From Mariniphaga sp964624645 (GTDB lineage: Bacteria; Bacteroidota; Bacteroidia; Bacteroidales; Prolixibacteraceae): a stretch of 15,240 nt of DNA. A program made the position numbers and the translations under genes. The notes below the pieces were generated by a model. That model was given only the letters and a program-made list of their open reading frames with translations. It searched no databases and had not been told where the DNA came from. Of this stretch, positions 8,180 to 14,918 are shown piece by piece. Location of the stretch: positions 1 to 15,240 of the forward strand of contig CAZVAD010000063.1 in the NCBI GenBank assembly GCA_964624645.1. The letters run 5' to 3'. Within the stretch, counting starts at the first letter, position 1. Each line of letters begins with the position of its first letter.

Positions 8180-9121
8180 TTATTTCCATTCCACAATGGT
8201 TCCTCTTTGTTCATTTTGAAGTTCTTGCGGAATCACATTTTTTATCTCGCGGAACAACAGATTGATCAGCTTATGCTTTGCAAAATGAAGGGAATAGGTC
8301 AGACTGACTTCGCGCAACGGTTTCAGGCTGTTGAATTTTCTGACGTTCGCTTTTCTGCTTTCGTGCATATTTAATGTTGCGAGTTCGGGAATCAGTGTAA
8401 CTCCCCCTTCCCGGTCAACAATGTTCATAAGGGTTTCCAGTGATCCGGCTTCAAAATGAAAAGGCAACCGGCTGTCCACACTGCCAAGGAAAGAGCAAAG
8501 ATTCACCACCTGATTTCTGAAGCAGTGCCCGTCGCTCAGCAACCACACATCCGGCGCGCTGATGTCCTCAAGCGAAAGCTCTTTTTTAACATACAGTTTG
8601 TTTTCAGGATTCACATAAATCATCATCTCCTCATAAAAAACCGGTTTTTCAATGATTTTTCCCTCCTTCAGCGGAGTGACAACAATGCCGACATCAATCA
8701 GGTCTTTGTTGAGCAGATTGATAATTTTGTCGGTGGTCTGTTCAATGACTTTGATGTGGATATTCGGGTATTTCCTTTTGTAATGGCCGATGAAAAGCGG
8801 CAAAAGATAGGGCGCAAGGGTAGGAATGATTCCGATGCGCAACATCCCGGAGACCAGATTCTTGTGGTCTTTGACAATGTTGTTGAGTTCTTCGGTTTCT
8901 TTCAGAACTATTCTTGACTGCTCCACCACGCGGACACCCACATCGGTGGGAATCAGCGGCTGTTTGCTGCGGTCAAAAATGATGATCTGTAAATCTTCTT
9001 CCAGCTTTTTAATCTGCATGGAAAGCGTGGGCTGAGTAACAAAGCACGATTCGGCAGCTTTGCCAAAATGGCGATAGGTATCCACCGCGACAATATATTC
9101 CAATTGAGTTAGTGTGATCAT
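8180..9121 (-). CDS. oxyR: Hydrogen peroxide sensor and LysR-type activator OxyR
   Basis: LysR-family regulator of 313 residues. The N-terminal winged helix (1 to about 60) includes HFGKAAESCFVTQPTLSMQIKKLE, and a substrate-binding-like sensor domain follows. The OxyR redox pair is present as GHCFRNQVVNLC, with Cys200 and Cys209 nine residues apart, equal to E. coli Cys199 and Cys208 that form the peroxide-induced disulfide. The protein should therefore activate peroxide-defence genes in response to H2O2. Its targets are not visible here. Downstream is tRNA-Leu with its own promoter box; upstream is a decayed receptor gene. The start fits the LysR N-terminus (MITLTQLEYIVAV). Confidence 0.92.
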   Translation of the reverse strand: MITLTQLEYIVAVDTYRHFGKAAESCFVTQPTLSMQIKKLEEDLQIIIFDRSKQPLIPTDVGVRVVEQSRIVLKETEELNNIVKDHKNLVSGMLRIGIIPTLAPYLLPLFIGHYKRKYPNIHIKVIEQTTDKIINLLNKDLIDVGIVVTPLKEGKIIEKPVFYEEMMIYVNPENKLYVKKELSLEDISAPDVWLLSDGHCFRNQVVNLCSFLGSVDSRLPFHFEAGSLETLMNIVDREGGVTLIPELATLNMHESRKANVRKFNSLKPLREVSLTYSLHFAKHKLINLLFREIKNVIPQELQNEQRGTIVEWK

Positions 9122-9139
9122 GGCGCATTAATTTTTGCC

Positions 9140-9169
9140 CTAAAATAGAAATTAATTATCTCCTGCAAA
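9140..9169 (-). promoter_or_regulatory. Candidate oxyR promoter
   Basis: The minus strand has TTTG (9166-9169), an 18-bp spacer, and TATTTTAG (9140-9147), one base off TAnnTTTG. The box ends 18 bp before the oxyR start. It overlaps the 3' end of the receptor relic. Confidence 0.45.
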
Positions 9170-9506
9170 AGGAAACCCTGATAAAAAGCATGTGCTGAAA
9201 TCATCCGGGGAAAACAGAATTTTCAGGGAGAGTGAACCCTGATTGTTTTTAAGTCCTGAATTTTCCCGTTCGCTTTGCGCGTACAGGCTTACATAAGCCT
9301 TATTCTGAAAATCGGTGCTGCCATCGGAAAAATGAAAACTTCCGGGGAAATAGACATAAAGCGGTAAGGTAACGGGCTGCCCGGAGCCATAAACCCAGCT
9401 AAAGGTGAAATAATATTCAGGGGTTATCCAGTAGCTGTCCACAACCGAAAGGCTGTGCCTGCGGTCGAGTTTGCAAAAAATGGTTTTCCGTTGTTCAATT
9501 CTTTAA
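9152..9506 (-). pseudogene. Relic of a TonB-dependent receptor 3' region
   Basis: The minus-strand frame opens after a TAA at about 9507 and contains DRRHSLSVVDSYWI followed by FTFSWVYGSGQPVTLPLYVYF. This matches a pattern common near the C-terminus of SusC-like and other Bacteroidota TonB-dependent receptors (DRRHxLSVV ... WVYGTGxPVTLP). About 75 residues follow, ending in SLKILFSPDDF, which looks like a decayed version of the usual last strand. The rest of a normal receptor (many hundreds of residues) is missing, there is no proper start, and the 3' end runs into the oxyR promoter. It is a fragment, most likely non-functional, and it marks the left edge of the accessory island. Confidence 0.7.
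9255..9271. repeat. Left copy of 17-bp direct repeat flanking the island
   Basis: CCTGAATTTTCCCGTTC occurs here and again at 14894-14910, same orientation, 17 of 17 identical; the flanking bases differ. This copy lies inside the receptor relic. Confidence 0.7.
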
Positions 9507-9585
9507 ACTGGTAGATTTAAGCTCAATTCGTTACTATGTTTTGTTTATTCTGTTCCTTTTCTGCTTTTGCAAACTTTTTATATTT

Positions 9586-9726
9586 CCAAACCGACTGCCA
9601 ACGGTTTGGCGCTTGGCGCAGGTAGGTGCAAATACGCCGAAACTCAGCGTTATAAAACGACCTGAGCAAAACCAATTTTCCGTTTCAGAACAATAGTAGC
9701 ACTTGCACCAAACGGGCGTGTTAGCA
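9586..9726 (-). repeat. attC-like imperfect palindrome after the DUF262-HNH gene
   Basis: A roughly 140-bp element with nested symmetry begins 14 bp beyond the stop of the DUF262-HNH gene. Its ends are related inverted repeats: minus-strand TGCTAACACG near 9717-9726 against TGCCAACGG near 9596-9604 on the plus strand. Inside are GGTGCAA (9625-9631) with TTGCACC (9703-9709), a central hairpin CTCAG-CGTT-ATAA-AACG-AC-CTGAG (9643-9666), and at one end CCAAACCG / CGGTTTGG (9586-9593, 9602-9609). Size, position directly behind a gene, and TAAC / GTTGG ends resemble integron attC sites. No integrase is in the window, so this remains a resemblance. The AT-rich 9507-9585 stretch next to it shows nothing else. 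Confidence 0.5.
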
Positions 9727-9740
9727 ATTGGGCATTTTTA

Positions 9741-10904
9741 TCATTTATTCCCTTTTGCCCGATTATGTGTTTTACACAACATTTCGCAGTTTTTAATGTC
9801 AGTCGCTCCACCTTTGCTCCAAGCGGTAACGTGGTCAGCATCCATATCTTTTAAACTCCAAATTTTTGCTTTATTTGCATCGTGACCAATAGCACAAAGT
9901 GGACAATTAGAAATTCCTTTTTCTTCTGCTTCCGTTTTTTGTTTTGCATAAACAGATTTTTTAGTTGCTTCATCAAAAACCCGAACATCCAAAAGTTTTG
10001 TATCTATTGAACCACCGAGGATATATTCAAAAACGCCTTTTCTACTTTTCACATAAGGGTCAGCATAGAGCTCTTGAACTTGCTGAGATACTTTTTGAGG
10101 ACTGTAAGGTTGATTCTTGTATGTTTCGTACAATCGTCCCCATTCTAAACCTCGCATTTCAGTTTCAACGTCTATGAAAACTGCCGAAACCCAATCAATT
10201 ACGCTGTTAAAATAGTTTTTAAGTTCATTTATATTGTCATCATAGCGGTGTCGGCTCATATAATCGCCAACATTTTCTTTACTTACCCATTCTAAAGCTC
10301 TTTCCAAAAAATCTTGCCGGTTGGCTGTTCCTGACACATAAGCACTCCATTTTTGGATATTGGCATTTTGTGAATTTGAAAACTCTTCTTTGCCAAGCGT
10401 AACAAACGGACCTGAATAGACTGCATTCAGAAGCTCTTGACTGTTGAGGGGAACACCTGCAATATTGATGGTTCTAAACCACTCTTTAATCTCGGTTTCA
10501 GTGCCCTCACATTCATAAATCAAAAGTTTAGTGTTCAATATTTTTTCTTGCTTGTCTTTTGCAATCCCGCTAAAATATTGCTCCATCCCGTTTTCATCTT
10601 TTATGGCAAATTTATTGGTTACATAGCGACCAAAGCTTGTAATCCTTTGCTGTCCGTCTAAAACTTCAAAATGGTCATCGCTTACTTTGTTGAAATAGAT
10701 CAAACCCAAGGGGTAGCCTTTTAGAATAGATTCGATTACGGCAACATCCTTTTTGCCATCTGCGTAAATATAATTTCTTTGATATTCGGGCTGAATGGTG
10801 AGTTTACCAGACAGTCCAAAAAGTCCCCTGCCTTCTAATTCATTGTAAACGAATCCATCGCAAATGTCTTTTATTGTTATTTCTGTTTGTAGTGTTGTTT
10901 TCAT
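9741..10904 (-). CDS. DUF262 and HNH endonuclease domain protein (GmrSD/type IV-like)
   Basis: 387 residues, no signal peptide, cytoplasmic. The N-terminal half is a DUF262 (ParB/Srx-like) domain: PEYQRNYIY at 39-47, PLGLIYF at 65-71, and the hallmark DGQQR at 83-87. The C-terminus is an HNH nuclease: Cys334 and Cys337, DADH with His358, Asn372, then LCKTHNR with Cys377, His380 and Asn381 (a CxxC...CxxH zinc site and H-N-H catalytic set). In GmrSD-type enzymes DUF262 couples nucleotide binding to cleavage of modified or foreign DNA by the HNH part. It is the last gene of a minus-strand cluster behind an EcoRI-family methyltransferase, 11 bp after the RhuM-PLD gene, and is the most probable nuclease partner there. 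Whether it cuts unmodified or modified DNA cannot be told. Confidence 0.87.
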   Translation of the reverse strand: MKTTLQTEITIKDICDGFVYNELEGRGLFGLSGKLTIQPEYQRNYIYADGKKDVAVIESILKGYPLGLIYFNKVSDDHFEVLDGQQRITSFGRYVTNKFAIKDENGMEQYFSGIAKDKQEKILNTKLLIYECEGTETEIKEWFRTINIAGVPLNSQELLNAVYSGPFVTLGKEEFSNSQNANIQKWSAYVSGTANRQDFLERALEWVSKENVGDYMSRHRYDDNINELKNYFNSVIDWVSAVFIDVETEMRGLEWGRLYETYKNQPYSPQKVSQQVQELYADPYVKSRKGVFEYILGGSIDTKLLDVRVFDEATKKSVYAKQKTEAEEKGISNCPLCAIGHDANKAKIWSLKDMDADHVTAWSKGGATDIKNCEMLCKTHNRAKGNK

Positions 10905-10915
10905 GTTTAAATATT

Positions 10916-11776
10916 TTAAGTTAAATTAGAAATTCTATCTAAAATATATTGTACACTTGTTTTATCCATTTTTGAAAAGGCAAACCATTTCATACCTAAA
11001 TCCTTTAGTGATGCCCCAAGATGATAAACTTCCGAATTATCAATGATTAAAAAACGGTCATGGCTTTTGTTGAATATTTTTTGCTCAAAATTTCCATATT
11101 GTTCGTTGGCTTTTTGAATGTCCAACTTTAATTGCTTATTCACGCTTTTACAAAGCAAAGTAACCTGTACTTCTTTTTTCTTTTTGCTTAAATGGACAAA
11201 TGTGGATTCATCAACATAATTATCAATCAAAACAATGCTTTTTTGAGCAGAACGAATGATCTTAGAAGTAAATTCATAAGCATCAAAGACTTGACCATCG
11301 AAGAAAATGCCTTGTTTAGGTAACTGATTGGATTGAATGTGTAAGGCAATAGCATCTACTTTTTTATTTAATTCATCTACATTATTTTCAACTCTATTCA
11401 TCCGCTGATTCAATGCATAGCCCTTAAGAAGATAGTCTTTTAGAACATTTGTAGCCCAGATACGAAACTGAGTGCCTCGTTTGGAATTAACTCGATAACC
11501 CACGGATATTATAGCATCTAAATTATAATATTCTATTTCTCTTTTTACTTTTCTACCTGCCTCTATTTGAACTGTTGCATTTTTTGCAACAGTTGCTTCT
11601 TTATTCAACTCTCCTTCCTTGTAAATATTACTTAAATGCCTTGATATAACAGACTTATCTCTTCCAAATAGTTGAGAAATCTGGTTAAGCGACAACCAAA
11701 CCGTTTCTTCTTCTATTCTTACTTCAATCCGTTCAGGTAAATCTTCTGTTTGGTATAGTATTATTTCGTTATTCAT
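10916..11776 (-). CDS. RhuM-like DNA-binding protein fused to a PLD-like domain
   Basis: 286 residues. Residues 1 to about 120 match the RhuM family, with IEVRIEEETVWLSLNQISQLFGRDKSVISRHL at 17-48 as a helix-turn-helix-like part, then VKREIEYYNLDAIISVGYRVNSKRGTQFRIWAT. A short coiled-coil-like linker (about 123-145) leads to a C-terminal domain (155-286) resembling phospholipase D-type nucleases: IVLIDNYVDE at 181-190, HDRFLIID at 239-246, and GASLKDLG at 254-261. The PLD motif HxKx4D is altered to HxRx4D (His239, Arg241, Asp246), so catalysis may be lost or changed. It starts 5 bp after the ORF6N gene and ends 11 bp before the DUF262-HNH gene, so the genes are co-transcribed. Likely a DNA-binding or accessory element of the cluster. 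Confidence 0.8.
   Translation of the reverse strand: MNNEIILYQTEDLPERIEVRIEEETVWLSLNQISQLFGRDKSVISRHLSNIYKEGELNKEATVAKNATVQIEAGRKVKREIEYYNLDAIISVGYRVNSKRGTQFRIWATNVLKDYLLKGYALNQRMNRVENNVDELNKKVDAIALHIQSNQLPKQGIFFDGQVFDAYEFTSKIIRSAQKSIVLIDNYVDESTFVHLSKKKKEVQVTLLCKSVNKQLKLDIQKANEQYGNFEQKIFNKSHDRFLIIDNSEVYHLGASLKDLGMKWFAFSKMDKTSVQYILDRISNLT
11570..11594. repeat. Perfect 10-bp hairpin inside the RhuM-like gene
   Basis: AACTGTTGCA (11570-11579) and TGCAACAGTT (11585-11594) around five T form a perfect stem-loop within the codons for ATVAKNATV (residues 61-69). Confidence 0.6.
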
Positions 11777-11781
11777 AAGTT

Positions 11782-12111
11782 TTATTTTAAAGTAAGAGCT
11801 ATATCACTTCTCAAAACGATGGATAACATAGCGACACCTTGTTCGGTGAAGACATAAGGTCGATGGCCTCCTAAGTGTTGTTTTGAAGGTATCACATTTT
11901 GTGATACCATAGAATTTACTTCTTTACCATTCAATTGAAAATAAAATGTTTCAGGAAATCTTTCTATGTTTCGTTTAACAGCTTGATTTAATACTCTTGT
12001 TTTCACCTGATACATTTCCGCTAAGTCTCTATCAAGCATAACATGCTCTTCTTGGATGGTATAAATCCGTCTTTCAATCTCTTTATGACTTAGTATTAAA
12101 TCCTCTCTCAT
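11782..12111 (-). CDS. Short ORF6N domain protein
   Basis: 109 residues that are nearly all an ORF6N domain, a KilA-N-related domain of phage and bacterial proteins: IYTIQEEHVMLDRDLAEMY at 16-34, LNQAVKRNIERFPETFYFQL at 41-60, and GGHRPYVFTEQGVAMLSIVLRSD at 81-103. Full-length relatives usually go on past this point with a helix of the type AIxxxIxIMRAF; here the frame ends after LTLK, so the protein is short. This could be a natural minimal form or a truncation by a stop just before the next gene, which starts 5 bp later. It follows the methyltransferase by 47 bp. Probable role is DNA or nucleic-acid binding, perhaps regulation of the cluster. Confidence 0.83.
   Translation of the reverse strand: MREDLILSHKEIERRIYTIQEEHVMLDRDLAEMYQVKTRVLNQAVKRNIERFPETFYFQLNGKEVNSMVSQNVIPSKQHLGGHRPYVFTEQGVAMLSIVLRSDIALTLK
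11888..11908. repeat. Perfect 9-bp hairpin inside the ORF6N gene
   Basis: GGTATCACA (11888-11896) and TGTGATACC (11900-11908) around three T form a perfect stem-loop within the codons for MVSQNVIP (residues 68-75). Confidence 0.6.
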
Positions 12112-12158
12112 TGCTCAATATTCCTATGCTTGATTAATAATAGATGATATAACTTTTT

Positions 12159-13280
12159 TTATTTTTCACGATGTTTTATTACGATTCGAGTATAGATTCT
12201 TTTATAAGTTCCATCATTATTGGATGTGTAAAAACTTGGACCACCTTTAGAATAGGAGCCCTCTTTTGCTATTTCTGCGATTGGAGTCCCAAGGGTTAAA
12301 TTAGAACCTAATATTTCAAATTGTTCAGGCGAATATTTGTCTAAAAAACTGATAGGAACTCCCATTACTCCATCATAATCACTTGGAATAGCATCAGTAA
12401 AAGGAACATCTATAGCATCATAATTATCATATTTCCGGTATTCTTTTCCTTTAATTTCTTTGTGTTTGCTGAATTTAATATTGTCCTGCATTGTCATTAA
12501 AGGCAAAGGCTGGTGTCGTCTGCCGTGGTCAATATTGGTAAACCAAACCACATTTCTAAATTTTACAAGACCAGTATCTGGATTGAAAACTCCGTCTGCA
12601 TAATCATTTGTAGTGGGAGATGAGAAAAAAGCATTCCCAGCTTTAAATCCATTTCCAAGCCACATTTTATCCTCTTTGATTAACGGGAAAACTTCTTTGT
12701 AAGTAATGGCGTTCATATTTCCAATAATCAAAAACTGTTTATCGGCTTCTACTATCCAGGCCAAAAACTCCCGGAACAACGAAAATGGAGGATTGGTAAT
12801 AATCATATCTGCTTCATCCCGAAGTTTGATAATTTCCTTACTTTTAAAATCCCCGTCTCCTTTAAGATAAGTCCATTCTAAATCTTCTACATCAATCTTT
12901 CCATCTCCTGTTTTGTCGCGTGTTAATGTGAAAATTTTACCGTTTGTAATGGTTTTCTTTTCATCAAATTGCGGGTCGTTGACTTCAAATAAAGTGGGTT
13001 GGTAACCGCCTTTGTATTTTTTACTTTCCGGAGCATAGCTTGTGGAGATTAGTTTTTTCAGCCCGAAATTTTCAAAATTTTGTGCAAAAAACTTGGTAAA
13101 ATTGCTCCATTCGGGGTCATCGCACGGAAGTAAAATAGTTTTACCCCGGAATACATCTGGATTGTATTCTAAATAGGCATTGATTTCACGCTCAATATCG
13201 TAGTATTGAGTGTAAAATTCATCATTTTTAGTGTTTTTAGCCTTAGTTAAATTTCTGTTTCCTGCTTTTTTACCTGTCAT
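12159..13280 (-). CDS. EcoRI-family adenine-specific DNA methyltransferase
   Basis: 373 residues resembling the M.EcoRI family (N6-adenine methyltransferases using S-adenosylmethionine). Landmarks are NTKNDEFYTQYYDIEREI at 16-33, the segment LLPCDDPEWSNFTKFFAQNF at 50-69, the catalytic motif NPPF at 163-166 preceded by ADMIIT, then IIGNMNAITYKEVFPLI and WLGNGFKAGNAFF. The C-terminal part (about 310-373) has IPISFLDKY-like and KGGPSFYTSN segments that may help recognise target DNA. Its expected role is protection of host DNA at one recognition site. It is the first gene of a four-gene minus-strand cluster whose last member is a DUF262-HNH nuclease; no EcoRI-like restriction enzyme is present. 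The 95-bp gap upstream holds no clean promoter consensus. Confidence 0.87.
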   Translation of the reverse strand: MTGKKAGNRNLTKAKNTKNDEFYTQYYDIEREINAYLEYNPDVFRGKTILLPCDDPEWSNFTKFFAQNFENFGLKKLISTSYAPESKKYKGGYQPTLFEVNDPQFDEKKTITNGKIFTLTRDKTGDGKIDVEDLEWTYLKGDGDFKSKEIIKLRDEADMIITNPPFSLFREFLAWIVEADKQFLIIGNMNAITYKEVFPLIKEDKMWLGNGFKAGNAFFSSPTTNDYADGVFNPDTGLVKFRNVVWFTNIDHGRRHQPLPLMTMQDNIKFSKHKEIKGKEYRKYDNYDAIDVPFTDAIPSDYDGVMGVPISFLDKYSPEQFEILGSNLTLGTPIAEIAKEGSYSKGGPSFYTSNNDGTYKRIYTRIVIKHREK

Positions 13281-13375
13281 TTTTTCTGGTTTTAATTAAC
13301 AAAGTCTAACGAACTTTTAATTATCGGATCATTGTTTCTGCCACTCTTGCCAATTTTTTTGTTGTCAGTAGTTTT

Positions 13376-14635
13376 TTATCTATAGTTTTTATCATGAAAC
13401 TTGTCAATGGTTAAATTCTCATTCCCATAATTTGAATTAAATTTCAAAACTTCAGATAGATTAAATTCTTTTTCCACAACTCCGTATTTAGAAAATACTT
13501 TAACAATTAAGTTGTTTTCTAAAATTTCTTTTGCTGTATAATTTCTTATTAATATTCTGTGTAGCTTAACGCTTTTTGATTGTTTAGGGAAAATTTTAGG
13601 ATTATCCTCATATGTGACGATTTTATAATTATTCTCTATTTTTCCATCAACATCATATTCTGTTGAGTTTTGTGGATAATGAACTTCTAAATTATAATCC
13701 TCAAAAATTTCATCAGCTTCATTTTTGAGTTCAACACTCAATTCATATTCGATTTTGGTCAATAAATTTGCAAATTGACTCGCTAAATCGAATTTAGGAA
13801 TTAAATCAATAATCTGTACATCTTTTTCTTTGACTTCAAATGGTGGTATGACTTTTTTAGCTATTTGAGGTTTATTTTTACCAACCTCTGAAAATTCGAT
13901 TATTTCCTCATCCATTAGTTTTGAGAATAATTCGTTAATATTTTCTTTGATTGACAAATCAATAATGTGTCTTCCTTTGAAAAACAAAGGCGTAATATCA
14001 TCCGATATTTTTTCGAATGAAACTAAAATATACTTATTGTTGGCTTGCTCAATATCCTTAATGATTAGATTATATTCATTTCCGACACCACCTTTAAATG
14101 CTGTTGCTTTTTCTTTATAGCCTTTTGACAACACCACAATGACTTTTCTATAATCTGTCATTGCTTGATGCATCATTTTATTAAAATCGGTTGCAGATTC
14201 TCTTTGAGACCTTAGCTTGTCAACTTCTGCTTCAAAACCTTTGTCCCTTAAAAAATTTGTAAATGAAATGACTTTATCATTATGTTGCTCATCATCCCAA
14301 CTGTAAGTTACAAAAACATCTTTTAATTCCATTTTTTTGTTCTCTATAATGTTTTGTTTTTTTAAATGTTCTATTCCTTTTAAACTTATGCTATACCTCA
14401 AATCCATTTTCACTAAATGAGGCATTTCAGGAACGCGTCCGCTAGGTTCTGATTTTTTAGTTACTAATTTATTTTCGTGCAACTCGTCCAACAAATCTCT
14501 AAAATTGTCAATCCCACTTGTTGGCATAAGTTCCATAAAGAAACTCCCTAAATCGACTGGATGTACTTTTTTATAGAGTTCTAACAATATAAAATTCACA
14601 TAATCTTCTTTGTTTTGAACGTCTTCTTTTTTCAA
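13376..14635 (-). CDS. SEFIR/TIR-like domain protein, candidate anti-phage effector
   Basis: 419 residues, strongly AT-rich coding sequence. Residues 1 to about 97 look like a winged-helix domain (FRDLLDELHENKLVTKK, then DLRYSISLKGIEHLKKQ). Residues 104 to about 245 form a SEFIR/TIR-type domain: VFVTYSWDDEQHNDKV at 107-122, FLRDKGFEAEVDK at 128-140, KVIVVLSKGYKEKA at 164-177, and GNEYNLI at 185-191, where Glu187 sits where the catalytic Glu of NAD-cleaving TIR domains is expected. The C-terminal 175 residues are beta-rich and unrecognised. Bacterial SEFIR proteins have been reported as single-gene defences that act by NAD depletion; that role here is inference. It has its own promoter and is 95 bp from the methyltransferase cluster. 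Confidence 0.78.
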   Translation of the reverse strand: MKKEDVQNKEDYVNFILLELYKKVHPVDLGSFFMELMPTSGIDNFRDLLDELHENKLVTKKSEPSGRVPEMPHLVKMDLRYSISLKGIEHLKKQNIIENKKMELKDVFVTYSWDDEQHNDKVISFTNFLRDKGFEAEVDKLRSQRESATDFNKMMHQAMTDYRKVIVVLSKGYKEKATAFKGGVGNEYNLIIKDIEQANNKYILVSFEKISDDITPLFFKGRHIIDLSIKENINELFSKLMDEEIIEFSEVGKNKPQIAKKVIPPFEVKEKDVQIIDLIPKFDLASQFANLLTKIEYELSVELKNEADEIFEDYNLEVHYPQNSTEYDVDGKIENNYKIVTYEDNPKIFPKQSKSVKLHRILIRNYTAKEILENNLIVKVFSKYGVVEKEFNLSEVLKFNSNYGNENLTIDKFHDKNYR

Positions 14636-14679
14636 TTGTATTTTGTCTTTTGAATTTGGTTAAAATTACTGGTAACACA

Positions 14680-14708
14680 CAAATATACGCAACTTTTCCT
14701 AAAACAAA
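14680..14708 (-). promoter_or_regulatory. Candidate promoter of the SEFIR gene
   Basis: The minus strand has TATATTTG (14680-14687), a full -7 match, 44 bp before the start codon. A TTTG lies at 14705-14708, with a 17-bp spacer, slightly shorter than the usual 19-21. Confidence 0.55.
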
Positions 14709-14871
14709 GTTTTGTAAAATGCCATTTCTATCTCACCGAGAATTCCATATAACCTGATTGATAGGTTGATAATAAATACTGTGTTTATTGGATTGTCATC
14801 TTCGTAATTGTGATTGTCTTTGTGTTGGTCTTGAAAATTTAGAGGTTGTTCAACAATTACCCTTGTTATTA

Positions 14872-14894
14872 GGCAGGCGCTTTCCGCGCCTGCC
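14872..14894. terminator. GC-rich hairpin, possible terminator of the former receptor gene
   Basis: GGCAGGCGC (14872-14880) and GCGCCTGCC (14886-14894) form a perfect 9-bp stem with a 5-base loop, the strongest stem in this AT-rich region. On the minus strand it lies 24 bp after the receptor relic stop and is followed by TAATAAC rather than a T-run. A role as old transcription terminator or as an element end are both possible. Confidence 0.5.
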
Positions 14895-14910
14895 CTGAAT
14901 TTTCCCGTTC
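14894..14910. repeat. Right copy of 17-bp direct repeat flanking the island
   Basis: CCTGAATTTTCCCGTTC, identical to 9255-9271 and in the same orientation. It abuts the GC-rich hairpin and lies just beyond the stop of the small receptor relic. Confidence 0.7.
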
Positions 14911-14918
14911 AAGTGAAT

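Noticed and set aside
8456..8917. Open frame on the + strand across oxyR
   Set aside because: Antisense to the well-supported oxyR; low-complexity histidine/phenylalanine-rich product typical of shadow frames.
9650..9841. 63-codon minus-strand frame covering the attC-like repeat and the end of the DUF262-HNH gene
   Set aside because: It overlaps the HNH domain in another frame and reads through the palindromic repeat; no protein signal.
13304..13368. GTCTAAC (fits RYYYAAC) before the methyltransferase as a second integron attC site
   Set aside because: The degenerate seven-mer is common by chance and the stretch to the possible partner near 13361 shows no convincing internal pairing.
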